Shown here: piece by piece, positions 16,289-23,885 of the stretch
Layout of the letters: the number at the start of each line of letters is the position of its first letter
Numbering within the stretch: the first letter of the stretch is position 1
Assembly (NCBI GenBank): GCA_965215215.1
Contig: OZ244043.1
Coordinates: forward strand, 2,728,001-2,792,000
From: CALDTK01 sp965215215
GTDB taxonomy: Bacteria; Bacteroidota; Bacteroidia; Chitinophagales; Saprospiraceae
Reading direction: 5' to 3'
DNA length: 64,000 bases
Translations under genes and position numbers: made by a program
The notes under the pieces: generated by a model
Seen by the model: only the letters and a program-made list of their open reading frames with translations
Told to the model about the DNA's origin: nothing
Database searches by the model: none

Positions 16289-16561
16289 ATGTTCGGACTC
16301 ATCGCAATTCTTTGGTTCTGGATACCACTCGCATGTGGTGTTGCCCACCTCCTTTGGGTGACTCATCGAGTCCGGATGGCAGGAGCTTCATCTGGGTTAT
16401 GGATCGGCGCGGGCGTCATTGTCATCTTGGAGCTGCTCAGCCTTTATGGTATAGCGATTCAGCTAACTGGCAATTATTGGCCTACTTTCTTCTACCACAT
16501 CATATTGTCCATCGATTGGATCGCGTCACTCGCTCTATTCAAGCTTGTACCCAGCAGGTAA
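16289..16561 (+). CDS. Small membrane protein, three predicted helices
   Basis: Its 90 residues have three hydrophobic segments (about residues 2-24, 34-56 and 66-86) and a basic loop, H-R-V-R. No family was recognised. It follows the lipoprotein gene by 32 bases and ends right at the edge of the right inverted repeat, so it is the last gene of the tip 2 cassette. It could be an accessory immunity protein or a lost fragment of a larger transporter. Confidence 0.5.
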   Translation: MFGLIAILWFWIPLACGVAHLLWVTHRVRMAGASSGLWIGAGVIVILELLSLYGIAIQLTGNYWPTFFYHIILSIDWIASLALFKLVPSR

Positions 16562-16571
16562 TCATCTGCTG

Positions 16572-16980
16572 ACAACACGCCCTCGTCACCTTTTCACCTC
16601 TACAGTTCATTGCTCCGGTCTCAGTGCCGACGTCCACGGTGCGGGCGTTCAAGGGGCCGCAAGGAGTTCGCGAACGGGTGCCCCCGCGGGGGCACCCGCC
16701 GGCCGCGCGCAGCGCCAAGCGAAGCGCCGCCCAGGGGGCCCAGCAGCCCGCTGTGACTCGAAGCGGCGTAGCCACTGCCGGGGCGGCGGTCCGGGGGTAC
16801 CAACTTCGAGATCGGCCGCGATGTCTACCCCGTCCGCCGCCCCGGCAGGGGCGGGAGCCGCGGGTGAGGAGCTGGGCCGAGCGACGGCGGCGTGACAGGG
16901 GCCCGGAGCGAACGAGTGAACGCCGCGGATGCGTCCCGGCGGGCCGGTGGCCGAGGCCCACTCGACGAACGCGATCTAGC
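16572..16980 (-). repeat. GC-rich long inverted repeat, right copy
   Basis: This is the reverse-complement partner of 14050-14545. Landmarks such as GTGCCGACGTCC, GGGGGCCCAGCAGCCCG, GAGGAGCTGGGCCGAGCG and CTCGACGAACGC mirror the left copy in reverse order. It is non-coding. The alignment ends at about 16980, where an unrelated strong hairpin starts. Confidence 0.8.
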
Positions 16981-17030
16981 TGCGCCGCGACGCGGTGCCC
17001 TGCAGCGTCGGCGCGGCGCAGTTGGATCGC
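16971..17030. repeat. 60-nt imperfect palindrome at the outer edge of the right inverted repeat
   Basis: Three nested stems are present: GCGATC/GATCGC, TGCGCCGCG/CGCGGCGCA and ACGC/GCGT. A CGG bulge lies on one side and the apical loop is 11 bases. The right side contains GTTGGAT, compatible with the GTTRRRY box of integron attC sites; its partner ATCTAGC deviates from RYYYAAC. Confidence 0.55.
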
Positions 17031-17063
17031 TGGTGCGTGCCGCCGGCCTCGCGCCTCCTACCC

Positions 17064-17357
17064 CTAATCGTTAGGCGCCACGACGATCCACCGGACGACG
17101 CCCCCGCCGAAGGAGGCGAACCCGGCGATCGTGGCGAAGAACGAGAGCTTGTACATCCATTTGGCCTTCGCGTAGTGAACGGCCCCGGCGCCCGTGAGCT
17201 CGTCGAGCCTGAGGCCCTCGCCGTCTAAGACTTCCTGGACTCCGGCGGTGAGGTCGAAGACCTCGGCGACGCCGTAGAGGCTACAGGCCATCAGGAAGAG
17301 CCCGAGGGCGACGGCGAACTTGTGGCCGGGCTGATTGGGGGAGGGGATCGAGGGCAT
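17064..17357 (-). CDS. Small membrane protein, 97 aa
   Basis: ATG 17357 starts a frame with two hydrophobic segments: about residues 13-33 (F-A-V-A-L-G-L-F-L-M-A-C-S-L) and 69-92 (L-S-F-F-A-T-I-A-G-F-A-S-F-G-G-G-V-V). A charged amphipathic part (D-G-E-G-L-R-L-D-E-L) lies between them. It has no match I recognise. It lies between the right inverted repeat and the remnants of the integrative element and may be cargo of that decayed copy. It is the only complete gene between 16562 and 18473. Confidence 0.45.
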   Translation of the reverse strand: MPSIPSPNQPGHKFAVALGLFLMACSLYGVAEVFDLTAGVQEVLDGEGLRLDELTGAGAVHYAKAKWMYKLSFFATIAGFASFGGGVVRWIVVAPND

Positions 17358-17411
17358 GGGGGGAGGTTAGTAATAGAGGCGTCTTGGGAGGGGCGACGAG
17401 GAGCCACCCCG

Positions 17412-17480
17412 TCAGGCGAGGGCTCTGAGCTTACGCTTCGTGACGAAGGCGTCGATGAGCTGTTTGACGGCGGTGCATCC
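17412..17480 (-). pseudogene. Remnant of an XRE regulator C-terminus
   Basis: The reverse strand reads A-V-K-Q-L-I-D-A-F-V-T-K-R-K-L-R-A-L-A-stop. This parallels A-I-F-R-M-V-D-A-L-V-S-R-H-K-L-R-S-Y-I of the intact regulator at 7922-8299. The homology breaks at 17480, where recombinase-tail-like DNA in the plus direction begins, so a deletion has joined the two ends of an element. Confidence 0.6.
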
Positions 17481-17506
17481 TCGGGGGTGAGTAAAACAAA
17501 TGAAAT

Positions 17507-17533
17507 CTTGATATCACAATTTGTGATCTCAAG
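17507..17533. repeat. ORF6N-type palindrome, copy 4
   Basis: CTTGATATCACA and TGTGATCTCAAG flank ATT, with one mismatch between arms. Surroundings match 13215-13300: a GCATCC-CGGGGG recombinase end before it and an ATGGCTG start 31 bases after it (ATG 17564). This start decays within ten codons. Confidence 0.85.
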
Positions 17534-17593
17534 TTGGGAGACCACAGAAAATACATTTACGACATGGCTGACGGGCAAATAAGCGAATGACTA

Positions 17594-17740
17594 GTTGCTA
17601 CCGCTGCGCATCTGGTAGTCGCCGATCGTTCGGCTACCAGTTACAAGCAACAAGACTGCTACAGCGACCAAAGCGTACAGCCCGTAGCACGCTCCAAGAG
17701 CTAGCAGAGGCGCTTAGCGTATTGCATCCGTGGAGCTTGC
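17594..17740 (+). pseudogene. Remnant of recombinase B C-terminus
   Basis: With frameshifts and stops the sequence reads L-L-P-L-R-I, then K-T-A-T-A-T-K-A-Y, then E-L-A-E-A-L-S-V-L-H-P. This parallels L-L-P-L-R-V, R-T-A-T-A-T-E-G-Y and E-L-A-A-A-V-R-A-L-H-P of recombinase B (12362-13228). It is followed by palindrome 5 just as the intact gene is followed by palindrome 1. Confidence 0.65.
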
Positions 17741-17750
17741 GCTGACAATC

Positions 17751-17781
17751 GATTGGAGGTCACAGTCTGTGACCTCCAATC
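17751..17781. repeat. ORF6N-type palindrome, copy 5
   Basis: Perfect 14-base arms GATTGGAGGTCACA and TGTGACCTCCAATC flank GTC. The sequence differs from copies 1-3 at several positions, but both arms changed together. It lies 30 bases before the start codon of the ORF6N pseudogene. Confidence 0.92.
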
Positions 17782-17811
17782 ACCACTAACTAATCTTGAC
17801 AATAGCAGTTG

Positions 17812-18334
17812 ATGGCCAAATCAGTAAACGTAGCGGACGAGCGGATGGTCAGTATAAACTACGGAGCCAAAGGGTATAAACTGCTGTTTTCCAGAGATCT
17901 AGCCGAGCTGATCAAAGTGAAAGCGGAGGCACTCAGGTAGGCCGTCCGGCGTAACGCTAAGCGCTTCCCGGAGGACTTTATGCTCGAGATGACGGATGCA
18001 GAGTTCTAGGATTGGAGATCACAATCTGTGACCTTCGATGTGGATCGGATGGGCTTACGGTACGCGCCGTTCTGCTCAATGAGTAGGGAGCAGCGATGCT
18101 GTTGCGTGTGTTGAACAGTGATGCGGCCATCGAGATGAATACTAGGATCATTAGGGTCGGAGTGCAGCTTGAGCGCATACTAACAGCCAGTGGCGAGTCG
18201 AACGAGAGGCTAACTGAAATTGAGGATTGAGTCGCCGATTACGACGAAATTATCTTCGCCTACCTAAAATACTAATCGAGAAACCTAGTTCCGAGCGTAC
18301 GCAAATCGACCTAAAGCGCGACGGTGAGCCTTGA
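17812..18334 (+). pseudogene. Decayed ORF6N gene
   Basis: Starting at ATG 17812, a full-length relative of the intact ORF6N gene can be read through stops and frameshifts: D-L-A-E-L-I-K-V-K, A-V-R-R-N-A-K-R-F-P-E-D-F-M-L-E-M, D-W-R-S-Q-S-V-T, G-L-R-Y-A-P-F. The tail gives L-I-E-K-P-S-S-E-R-T-Q-I-D-L-K-R-D-G-E-P and TGA at 18332-18334, parallel to L-I-E-E-P-T-P-E-R-R-R-I-G-F-K. At least three in-frame stops are present. As in the intact gene, the stop codon lies inside the downstream palindrome. Confidence 0.8.
18010..18040. repeat. Degenerate palindrome inside the ORF6N pseudogene
   Basis: GATTGGAGATCACA and TGTGACCTTCGATG flank ATC, with 10 of 14 pairs kept. It occupies the codons for W-R-S-Q-S-V-T, the same place as the L-K-S-R-N-E-N-S-S-W motif of the intact gene, and matches palindrome 5 closely. 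Confidence 0.75.
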
Positions 18335-18356
18335 GGTTGCATTTTGCAACCTCAAG
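18330..18356. repeat. ORF6N-type palindrome, copy 6
   Basis: Perfect 12-base arms CTTGAGGTTGCA and TGCAACCTCAAG flank TTT. It supplies the stop codon of the ORF6N pseudogene and marks the right edge of the accessory region, about 120 bases before the secretion genes. Confidence 0.9.
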
Positions 18357-18473
18357 TCAGTCGAACTCGAGTTGGGCAGGGTACAGCGAGCTATTGGTCC
18401 CCGAATGGTCGTGTGGTGTAGTGTTGGTCCCCAACTCCCAGCAACTACAAGCCCACCCCTACCTTCACTACCC

Positions 18474-18971
18474 GTGCCCAGCCAACCCACCCTCCGTCAA
18501 ACCGCCCTGCTCCTAGGCGCCGCCGCAAGCCTGATTCTACTCTTCGCCCTCCGCCCGGCGATCACGAACCTCCTCGACTACCGCCGATTAACCTCGACCG
18601 TGGAGCACAACGCAGCCCGCCTCGCCTCCAGCCGATCGCAAGCCGACTCCAATTCAGGCAAGCCCTCCGCCCCGACCCCCCAAGCCCTCGTCCCCGCCAT
18701 CGCAGCCCTGGCCGCCGAACACGAGCTCGCCGTCGACGATCTGCCCTCGGCACGCACCTTCTCCCGCGCGAATGCTTCCCTGCAACTGCAACCCGTCACG
18801 CTGCGCGGAAATGCCGCGGATGCGCTGAACGTCGCCTACGCCCTCGAGCACCGCCGGCAACTCGCTCGCATCGCCAGCCTGTCGATGCGGCGACACCGAG
18901 ATCGGGAATTACGCCGCGAAGTGCTGCTGACCGACATCGTATTATACCAAGCGCCCCAATCTTCGGACTGA
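18474..18971 (+). CDS. GspM/PilO-like inner-membrane protein
   Basis: From GTG 18474 the protein has a short basic cytoplasmic end, one membrane helix (T-A-L-L-L-G-A-A-A-S-L-I-L-L-F-A-L, about residues 9-26) and a periplasmic part. The periplasmic part has a helical stretch and a small ferredoxin-like half ending E-V-L-L-T-D-I-V-L-Y. This is the layout of GspM/PilO assembly proteins of type II secretion and type IV pili. An ATG at 18405 is an alternative start; the frame further upstream runs through palindrome 6 and is not credible. Its stop overlaps the next ATG (TGATG). The assignment rests mainly on topology and neighbours. Confidence 0.6.
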   Translation: MPSQPTLRQTALLLGAAASLILLFALRPAITNLLDYRRLTSTVEHNAARLASSRSQADSNSGKPSAPTPQALVPAIAALAAEHELAVDDLPSARTFSRANASLQLQPVTLRGNAADALNVAYALEHRRQLARIASLSMRRHRDRELRREVLLTDIVLYQAPQSSD

Positions 18972-19960
18972 TGCCGTTCCTTCGTCAGTCCGCTATGCGC
19001 TTGTTGCTTCCTAGATCTTACCAATTTCTTTTCGCGTGCCTACTCGGCGTAGCCTCGTTCACCAGTTGCGCCGACTTCGAAGAGCGCGATCTCGCCGCCG
19101 ATCGCGTCGCCCTCGTGGCGCCTTCGGACGGCATCCGGACGAGCCGCGAGCTCCAAACGTTCGTTTGGGACGCCACCCCGGGCGCCGACAACTACCAACT
19201 CGACGTCGCCTCGCCCTCCTTCGATACGCTCGAAGAGCTAATTGCCCGGATCGAGACTTCCTATTTGCAGCAGGAGGTATCCCTCTCACCGGGGCAGTAC
19301 ACCTGGCGCGTCACGGCCTTTAACTCAACGAGTAGTGTCGCTTCGGAAGTGCGCCAATTGACGGTCGGTGGCGACAGCAGCGAAACCGGCTTTTCGGGCC
19401 AGCGGATTAGCCTGATTGACCCGGAAGAGCGGGCCGTGGTGAGCGACACTTCGCTGAGCCTAAGCTGGACGCGCCTATCAGCCGCCGACGAGTACCAGGT
19501 ACAAGTGGCAAATCCGAGCTTCGCGGATGCGGCTTCGATCGCTTACGACGAGCGCGTGCAGACCACCACGACCACGGTGCCGCTGAGCAGCGACGGCGAA
19601 TACCGCTGGCGAGTCCGGGCGTTTAGCGACGGCGTGGCTACCCCCTGGACGGAGCGGCGCTTCACCGTCGATCGCAGCGGTCCGGAGCGACCGACCAACC
19701 TGCAGCCCGGAAACCGGCAGAGCTTGCTGCCGCCTGTGGAACTCACCTGGACCTCCGAAGGCGGTATCGCTTACGACAGTTTGTTTCTGCGCGCCGACTC
19801 TACGAACGGGCGATCGATCGTCAACTTGCGCACAAACACCTCCTCGTACTCCGTAGTCGACACATCCGCCACGCAGTACGCCTGGCGCGTACGGTCTTTC
19901 GATGCCGCCGACAACGGCTCGGGCTACTCCGACTGGCAGACTTTCACCGTACGTCGCTGA
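18971..19960 (+). CDS. Lipoprotein with fibronectin type III-like repeats
   Basis: The N-terminus ends in a lipobox (A-S-F-T-S-C at about residue 33). Three repeats of about 95 residues then share W-D/S/T-x6-Y and Y-x-W-R-V-R/T patterns: T-F-V-W-D-A-T-P-G-A-D-N-Y-Q-L, L-S-W-T-R-L-S-A-A-D-E-Y-Q-V and L-T-W-T-S-E-G-G-I-A-Y. They resemble Fn3 folds. It sits between the GspM- and GspC-like genes with one-base overlaps on both sides, so it is part of the operon. It may be a surface or outer-membrane accessory of the secretion system, for example a pilotin-like or substrate-docking factor; that role is inferred. Confidence 0.7.
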   Translation: MPFLRQSAMRLLLPRSYQFLFACLLGVASFTSCADFEERDLAADRVALVAPSDGIRTSRELQTFVWDATPGADNYQLDVASPSFDTLEELIARIETSYLQQEVSLSPGQYTWRVTAFNSTSSVASEVRQLTVGGDSSETGFSGQRISLIDPEERAVVSDTSLSLSWTRLSAADEYQVQVANPSFADAASIAYDERVQTTTTTVPLSSDGEYRWRVRAFSDGVATPWTERRFTVDRSGPERPTNLQPGNRQSLLPPVELTWTSEGGIAYDSLFLRADSTNGRSIVNLRTNTSSYSVVDTSATQYAWRVRSFDAADNGSGYSDWQTFTVRR

Positions 19961-20517
19961 TGAGGGATACCCGCATCCGCCTGCTGCTCGGCGTCGTGCT
20001 GTTGGGCGTCTGGGGCGTCGTAATCTATCGGTTCTTCACGCGACTGAGCGGTCCGGCGCAGAACGCCCCACTCGCCGCAGCGAGTGTTGCGCCACCCGTT
20101 GCGGAGTTCGACTACGTACTCGATTCGATTCCGGACAATCCCTTCGGCGTCGGTAAATCACGCCGTTCGCAAAGGGCGCCGACCGTTGCAAGCAGCGTAT
20201 CGGCACCGCCACGAAGTCCCGTCCCAAGCCAGCCGGAGCCACCCCCGACTCCATTCCCCGATCTGAGCTACGTCGGCTACGTCGATCCCGACGGCGGTCA
20301 GCCCACCGCACTCATCCGCCACGGCGGTCAGCTCCTGCGGATGCAGCCCGGGCAGGAAATCGCCGGGGCGCGTATCCAACGGGTGACGCCCGAGGGCTGC
20401 GTGATCCGTTTTGCGGAAGCGGACTCCGTGCTGCAGCGGGCTACGGCAGCGCCTCCGGGGGGGGGAGGAGAGAGCTTGGGGCAGGCCGGTCAGGTTATCG
20501 ACTCGCAGCGGCGTTGA
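19960..20517 (+). CDS. GspC/PilP-like inner-membrane protein
   Basis: A single N-terminal membrane helix (about residues 8-26) is followed by a Pro/Ser-rich linker. The small beta domain around residues 98-150 reads D-L-S-Y-V-G-Y-V-D-P, A-L-I-R-H-G-G-Q-L-L-R-M and Q-E-I-A-G-A-R-I-Q-R-V-T. This is the pattern of the HR domain of GspC and of PilP, which link the inner membrane platform to the N0 domain of the secretin. It ends the plus-strand block; the minus-strand block starts 87 bases later. Confidence 0.7.
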   Translation: MRDTRIRLLLGVVLLGVWGVVIYRFFTRLSGPAQNAPLAAASVAPPVAEFDYVLDSIPDNPFGVGKSRRSQRAPTVASSVSAPPRSPVPSQPEPPPTPFPDLSYVGYVDPDGGQPTALIRHGGQLLRMQPGQEIAGARIQRVTPEGCVIRFAEADSVLQRATAAPPGGGGESLGQAGQVIDSQRR

Positions 20518-20604
20518 GGATTCGAACGGATTGATCCCTGGGGCGCGTCTCCGCGAGAAACTATTCCTGCCAAACCGTGACCGCTCCTTCCGTAGGGGCA
20601 CGCG

Positions 20605-21861
20605 CTAACGCGGATCCGCGAGCGTAAGACTCGCCTCAAAAGTTACCTCCCCATCCTCGGTGGTCCGGTAGCCCCGATCCTCGAAACGGGCGACGATGGG
20701 TAGGTCCGAGAGCGCCCCACGGTAGATGAGGTAGGCCGCCACATCTTCCGCCGAACCCGCCAGCTCAACGGTGTTGCTCGCGTAGCTCGGGAGCTCATCG
20801 GGGTCCGGGCGGCCGCCTTTCGCCTGCCCTTCCGGGAAAACGGTTAGCGCACTGAGGGTAACGCCCGCAGGCAGCGTAGCGAGCAGTTGATTGGCGTAGT
20901 AGGGCGCGAGCGACTCGCCCCCGAGCCCGAATTCGTTGAGGTAGGCGGCGCCATCGTCGCGGAGGCGGTCGGCGCTCTCCAGCTCGAGGAGGGCATCGCG
21001 CTGGGTGAGGGCGGTTTGCTGGAGGGCAGCGGTGCGCTTTTGGAAGTAAGCCGAGCCGCCGAGACTGAGGAGGAGCACCAACGCAAGGACCGGCGCCACC
21101 CGCAAGAGCAGACGGTGGGCGCGCGACGCGTCGGTACGAACGCGGGTGGTCTCCGCTACCTGCGCCACAGGACCATAGTCTCCGACCGTAGCGCCGAGGG
21201 CGAGTGCGATGGCGGGCAACAGCACGCTCGGGAGCTGCTGGCCGTCGAGGACGAGCTCCGGTGTAGGGGTGGGGGAGAAGCTCGTGGCCCCCACGCGCCC
21301 GAGGGCGCCGCCGCTCGTGTCCACGACGAGCACCTGGTCGCCGATGCCGTACCTACCCTCCGGCACCGAGCCGGCCAGGTTGAGCGCCCGCCCGGCGCCG
21401 AGGGCGAGCGCGTCCACGCGTAGCACGGTGGCTTGCAGGCGCTCGAGGGCGGCCTCCGCGGTTTCGGTACGGGCGGCCGTGATGAAAGTCGCGCCGTTCG
21501 CCTGCGCGCGCGCTTCGGTGTAAAACTCAGCGGCTTTCGCCCCGGGCAGAACGGCCTCGAGCAAGTTGCTGGGTAGCGCACCTGTTAGAGCCACCGAGAT
21601 AATTCCCGGACCGCTCACCAGCACCACGGCGAGCAGGTCGGGTTGGATCAGCTTCCGCAAAACGTCATCCGTAGTGCCTTCGCGCAGGGTATTTCGATCC
21701 GGAGCGTAGTCCCCGTTCTCATCGCGGACTAACGTTACGTAAGCGGCCTGCCCGTCCTCACCACCGGTGAGCGCGAGCGCGCCCAACGTAGCCAAGGTTG
21801 GCGTCAAGGCGGCCAGAACTCGCTCCCGCAAACGCTCGGCGAAGCCTCCGAAACCCGACAT
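20605..21861 (-). CDS. GspL/PilM-N-like assembly protein
   Basis: The 418 residues comprise an N-terminal cytoplasmic part with a degenerate actin-like arrangement, one membrane helix at about residues 250-270 (V-A-P-V-L-A-L-V-L-L-L-S-L-G-G), then a coiled stretch. A ferredoxin-like periplasmic domain ends E-V-T-F-E-A-S-L-T-L-A. This matches GspL, which anchors the GspE ATPase to the membrane. The start overlaps the stop of the secretin gene by one base. Sequence similarity alone would be weak; the fusion-like layout and context support the call. Confidence 0.65.
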   Translation of the reverse strand: MSGFGGFAERLRERVLAALTPTLATLGALALTGGEDGQAAYVTLVRDENGDYAPDRNTLREGTTDDVLRKLIQPDLLAVVLVSGPGIISVALTGALPSNLLEAVLPGAKAAEFYTEARAQANGATFITAARTETAEAALERLQATVLRVDALALGAGRALNLAGSVPEGRYGIGDQVLVVDTSGGALGRVGATSFSPTPTPELVLDGQQLPSVLLPAIALALGATVGDYGPVAQVAETTRVRTDASRAHRLLLRVAPVLALVLLLSLGGSAYFQKRTAALQQTALTQRDALLELESADRLRDDGAAYLNEFGLGGESLAPYYANQLLATLPAGVTLSALTVFPEGQAKGGRPDPDELPSYASNTVELAGSAEDVAAYLIYRGALSDLPIVARFEDRGYRTTEDGEVTFEASLTLADPR

Positions 21862-23885
21862 CAGTACGTGACCTTTGGTCGCACGAAGATGAGCAGGCGA
21901 CTGTCCCGCTTCGCGCGCCGACGGCTGGAGAAGAGGTACTTGATCACCGGCACCCGCGACAGAAACGGCACGCCGCGCCCGCCGTCGTCGACCTGGTTGC
22001 TCGTGAGGCCCCCTAGTACGACCATCTCCTCGTCGTTGACGCGGATCGTGGAGTTGAAGGAGCGGCGGACCTGCGCCGGCGGTGCATCGTTAGTAATCTG
22101 ACCGATGAAGTCGTTCTGATCCACGGTAATGTCGAGCGTCACGCCCCCGTCGCCACTCACCACGGGCAAGATCTCGACGGTGAAGTCGGCGTTAACGCTC
22201 TGAAAGTCGCGCGCCTGCAGCGATATTGGGTTGTTGACCCCTTGCAGCGTCGTGCGCTGGACCTCGTAGTAGCGCGTTTCGCCGAGTGAGAAGTTGGCCG
22301 TCTGCCCGTTGATCGTACTGAGGCGCGGTTTGGAATGCACCTTCACGTAGCCGTTGTTTTCGGCGGCCTGGAGGCGGGCGTAGAAGTTCGGATTCACGCG
22401 CCCGAGGTTCACAATGCCGTTGCCGGCGAGTAGGTCGATGATGTCGTTGAGGCCGCGGGAGGAGAGCGTCAGGTCAATCTCCGGAAATACCGTGCCGCCC
22501 GCCTTCACCGGCTCCTCCCCGATTCCTATCTCTACGCCCGTGCGGACCTCCGCGTTCTTCTGCACGTCGACGATCAGCAGCTCGATGGTGATCATCGGCA
22601 CACTCCGGTCGAGTTCGTTGACGATGGCTTCCACCTTCTCGATCTTGTCCGGCGCGCCGTCGAGGATCAAGGAGTTGAGCTCAATGAATTCGAGCACGCC
22701 CAGCTCGGTCAGTAGCTCCGGGGGGAGGGCGGCCACGAGCTCCTTCACGCTGCGGTGCTTGAGTTGCATCACCTTGGTTTGCCGCATCGACCCCGTCTCG
22801 GGCGCGCCCACCATGAGAAAACCATCCTGCATCGTGTAGGTGAAGCCGTTGGAGACGAGCGCTCTCCGCAAAACGTCCCCCAAGTTCGCGCCCTCGAGCA
22901 TCAGATCGACCTCGGCCACCGGATCGTCGGTGAGGTAGTAGTTGAGGCCGTTTTCTTCGGTGAGCGCATCGAGGAGGTCGACGAGGCTGGCGCCGCGGGC
23001 CTCGACGTTGTAGATCTGGCCGCGGAGCGTGTCTTTTTCGAGCGTCACGGAAAGGGTGCTCGTCGCGCGCCGGCGACTGCCGCCGATCGTGGTCCCACTT
23101 CGGGTGCGCGGGATGGTGGAAGAGCGTAGCGCTCGCCGGCCATTCGTGTTCGGAGCCTGCTGGGTTGGATCCGGCTCGGTGGGCGCAGCTAAGTCGCCGG
23201 GACTCCGGCCAAGCGGGTAGTCGAGTAGGTAATAAGCGTCGTTTTCGGAGCGAATCAACTCCAGCCCGTTGCGAACGGCGAGTTGCTCGAGCGCGGACTC
23301 GAGGTTGGCCGCCCCAATAAAGCCACTGGCCACGACCCGTGAGGCATCCGGGGTGAGTACGATGTTCTTGCCCGTCGCCTGGGCGATCTCGCGCACGACG
23401 TCGGCGAGGGTGTCACGATCCAGGTCGAGCGTGAGCACCTGGCGGTAGTCGTTGTACACCACGCCGAGCACCTTTTCGGGGGCCTCCACTTCCTGTAGTT
23501 CGTAGGGGACGAGTGACAGAATGGTGCCGTTGAGCACGAGATCCAAATCGTAAAACCGGACGAGGTAAGAGAGGATATCCCGGGGCCGCGTGTCCGTAAA
23601 GTTGGCCGTAACCGTCTGGTTGAGCTGCGGGTCGACGGCCAAGTTGAGCCCGGTTGCCTGCGAGAAGGCGAGCGCGAACTCCGTCACCGAACCCGTCATC
23701 GCAATATCCACCTTCCGCTCGATCGCGGGGTTGTCGAGCGCGTACTCGTCGAGCGCATCCTCGATCATCTCGAAGCGATCGCCGGTGGGAGGGGAGGCGG
23801 ATGCAGGTGGCCGCTGCTGGGCGGCGAGACTGCCCGCGAGAAATAACGCGAACACACTCAGACCGTGGCGAAGTAGAAAGGTCAA
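21861..23885 (-). CDS. gspD: Type II secretion-like secretin (GspD)
   Basis: At 674 residues it has a signal peptide (M-T-F-L-L-R-H-G-L-S-V-F-A-L-F-L-A-G-S-L-A-A-Q), an N0/STN-like domain (about 40-130), further N domains with a long Ser/Arg/Thr linker near 240-270, and the secretin barrel. Hallmarks of the barrel are I-E-L-L-I-V-D-V-Q, V-H-S-K-P-R-L-S-T-I-N-G, E-E-M-V-V-L-G-G-L and V-P-F-L-S-R-V-P-V-I-K-Y-L-F. It ends L-L-I-F-V-R-P-K-V. It forms the outer-membrane channel. No C-terminal S-domain is visible, so a pilotin of the classical kind may not be used. It lies in tight order with GspE (4-base overlap) and GspL. Confidence 0.92.
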   Translation of the reverse strand: MTFLLRHGLSVFALFLAGSLAAQQRPPASASPPTGDRFEMIEDALDEYALDNPAIERKVDIAMTGSVTEFALAFSQATGLNLAVDPQLNQTVTANFTDTRPRDILSYLVRFYDLDLVLNGTILSLVPYELQEVEAPEKVLGVVYNDYRQVLTLDLDRDTLADVVREIAQATGKNIVLTPDASRVVASGFIGAANLESALEQLAVRNGLELIRSENDAYYLLDYPLGRSPGDLAAPTEPDPTQQAPNTNGRRALRSSTIPRTRSGTTIGGSRRRATSTLSVTLEKDTLRGQIYNVEARGASLVDLLDALTEENGLNYYLTDDPVAEVDLMLEGANLGDVLRRALVSNGFTYTMQDGFLMVGAPETGSMRQTKVMQLKHRSVKELVAALPPELLTELGVLEFIELNSLILDGAPDKIEKVEAIVNELDRSVPMITIELLIVDVQKNAEVRTGVEIGIGEEPVKAGGTVFPEIDLTLSSRGLNDIIDLLAGNGIVNLGRVNPNFYARLQAAENNGYVKVHSKPRLSTINGQTANFSLGETRYYEVQRTTLQGVNNPISLQARDFQSVNADFTVEILPVVSGDGGVTLDITVDQNDFIGQITNDAPPAQVRRSFNSTIRVNDEEMVVLGGLTSNQVDDGGRGVPFLSRVPVIKYLFSSRRRAKRDSRLLIFVRPKVTY

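Noticed and set aside
17040..17075. Integron attC R-box GTTAGGC at 17070 with CCTAA-TCG-TTAGG
   Set aside because: The short dyad is isolated, and no full partner box at the proper distance was found; chance is likely.
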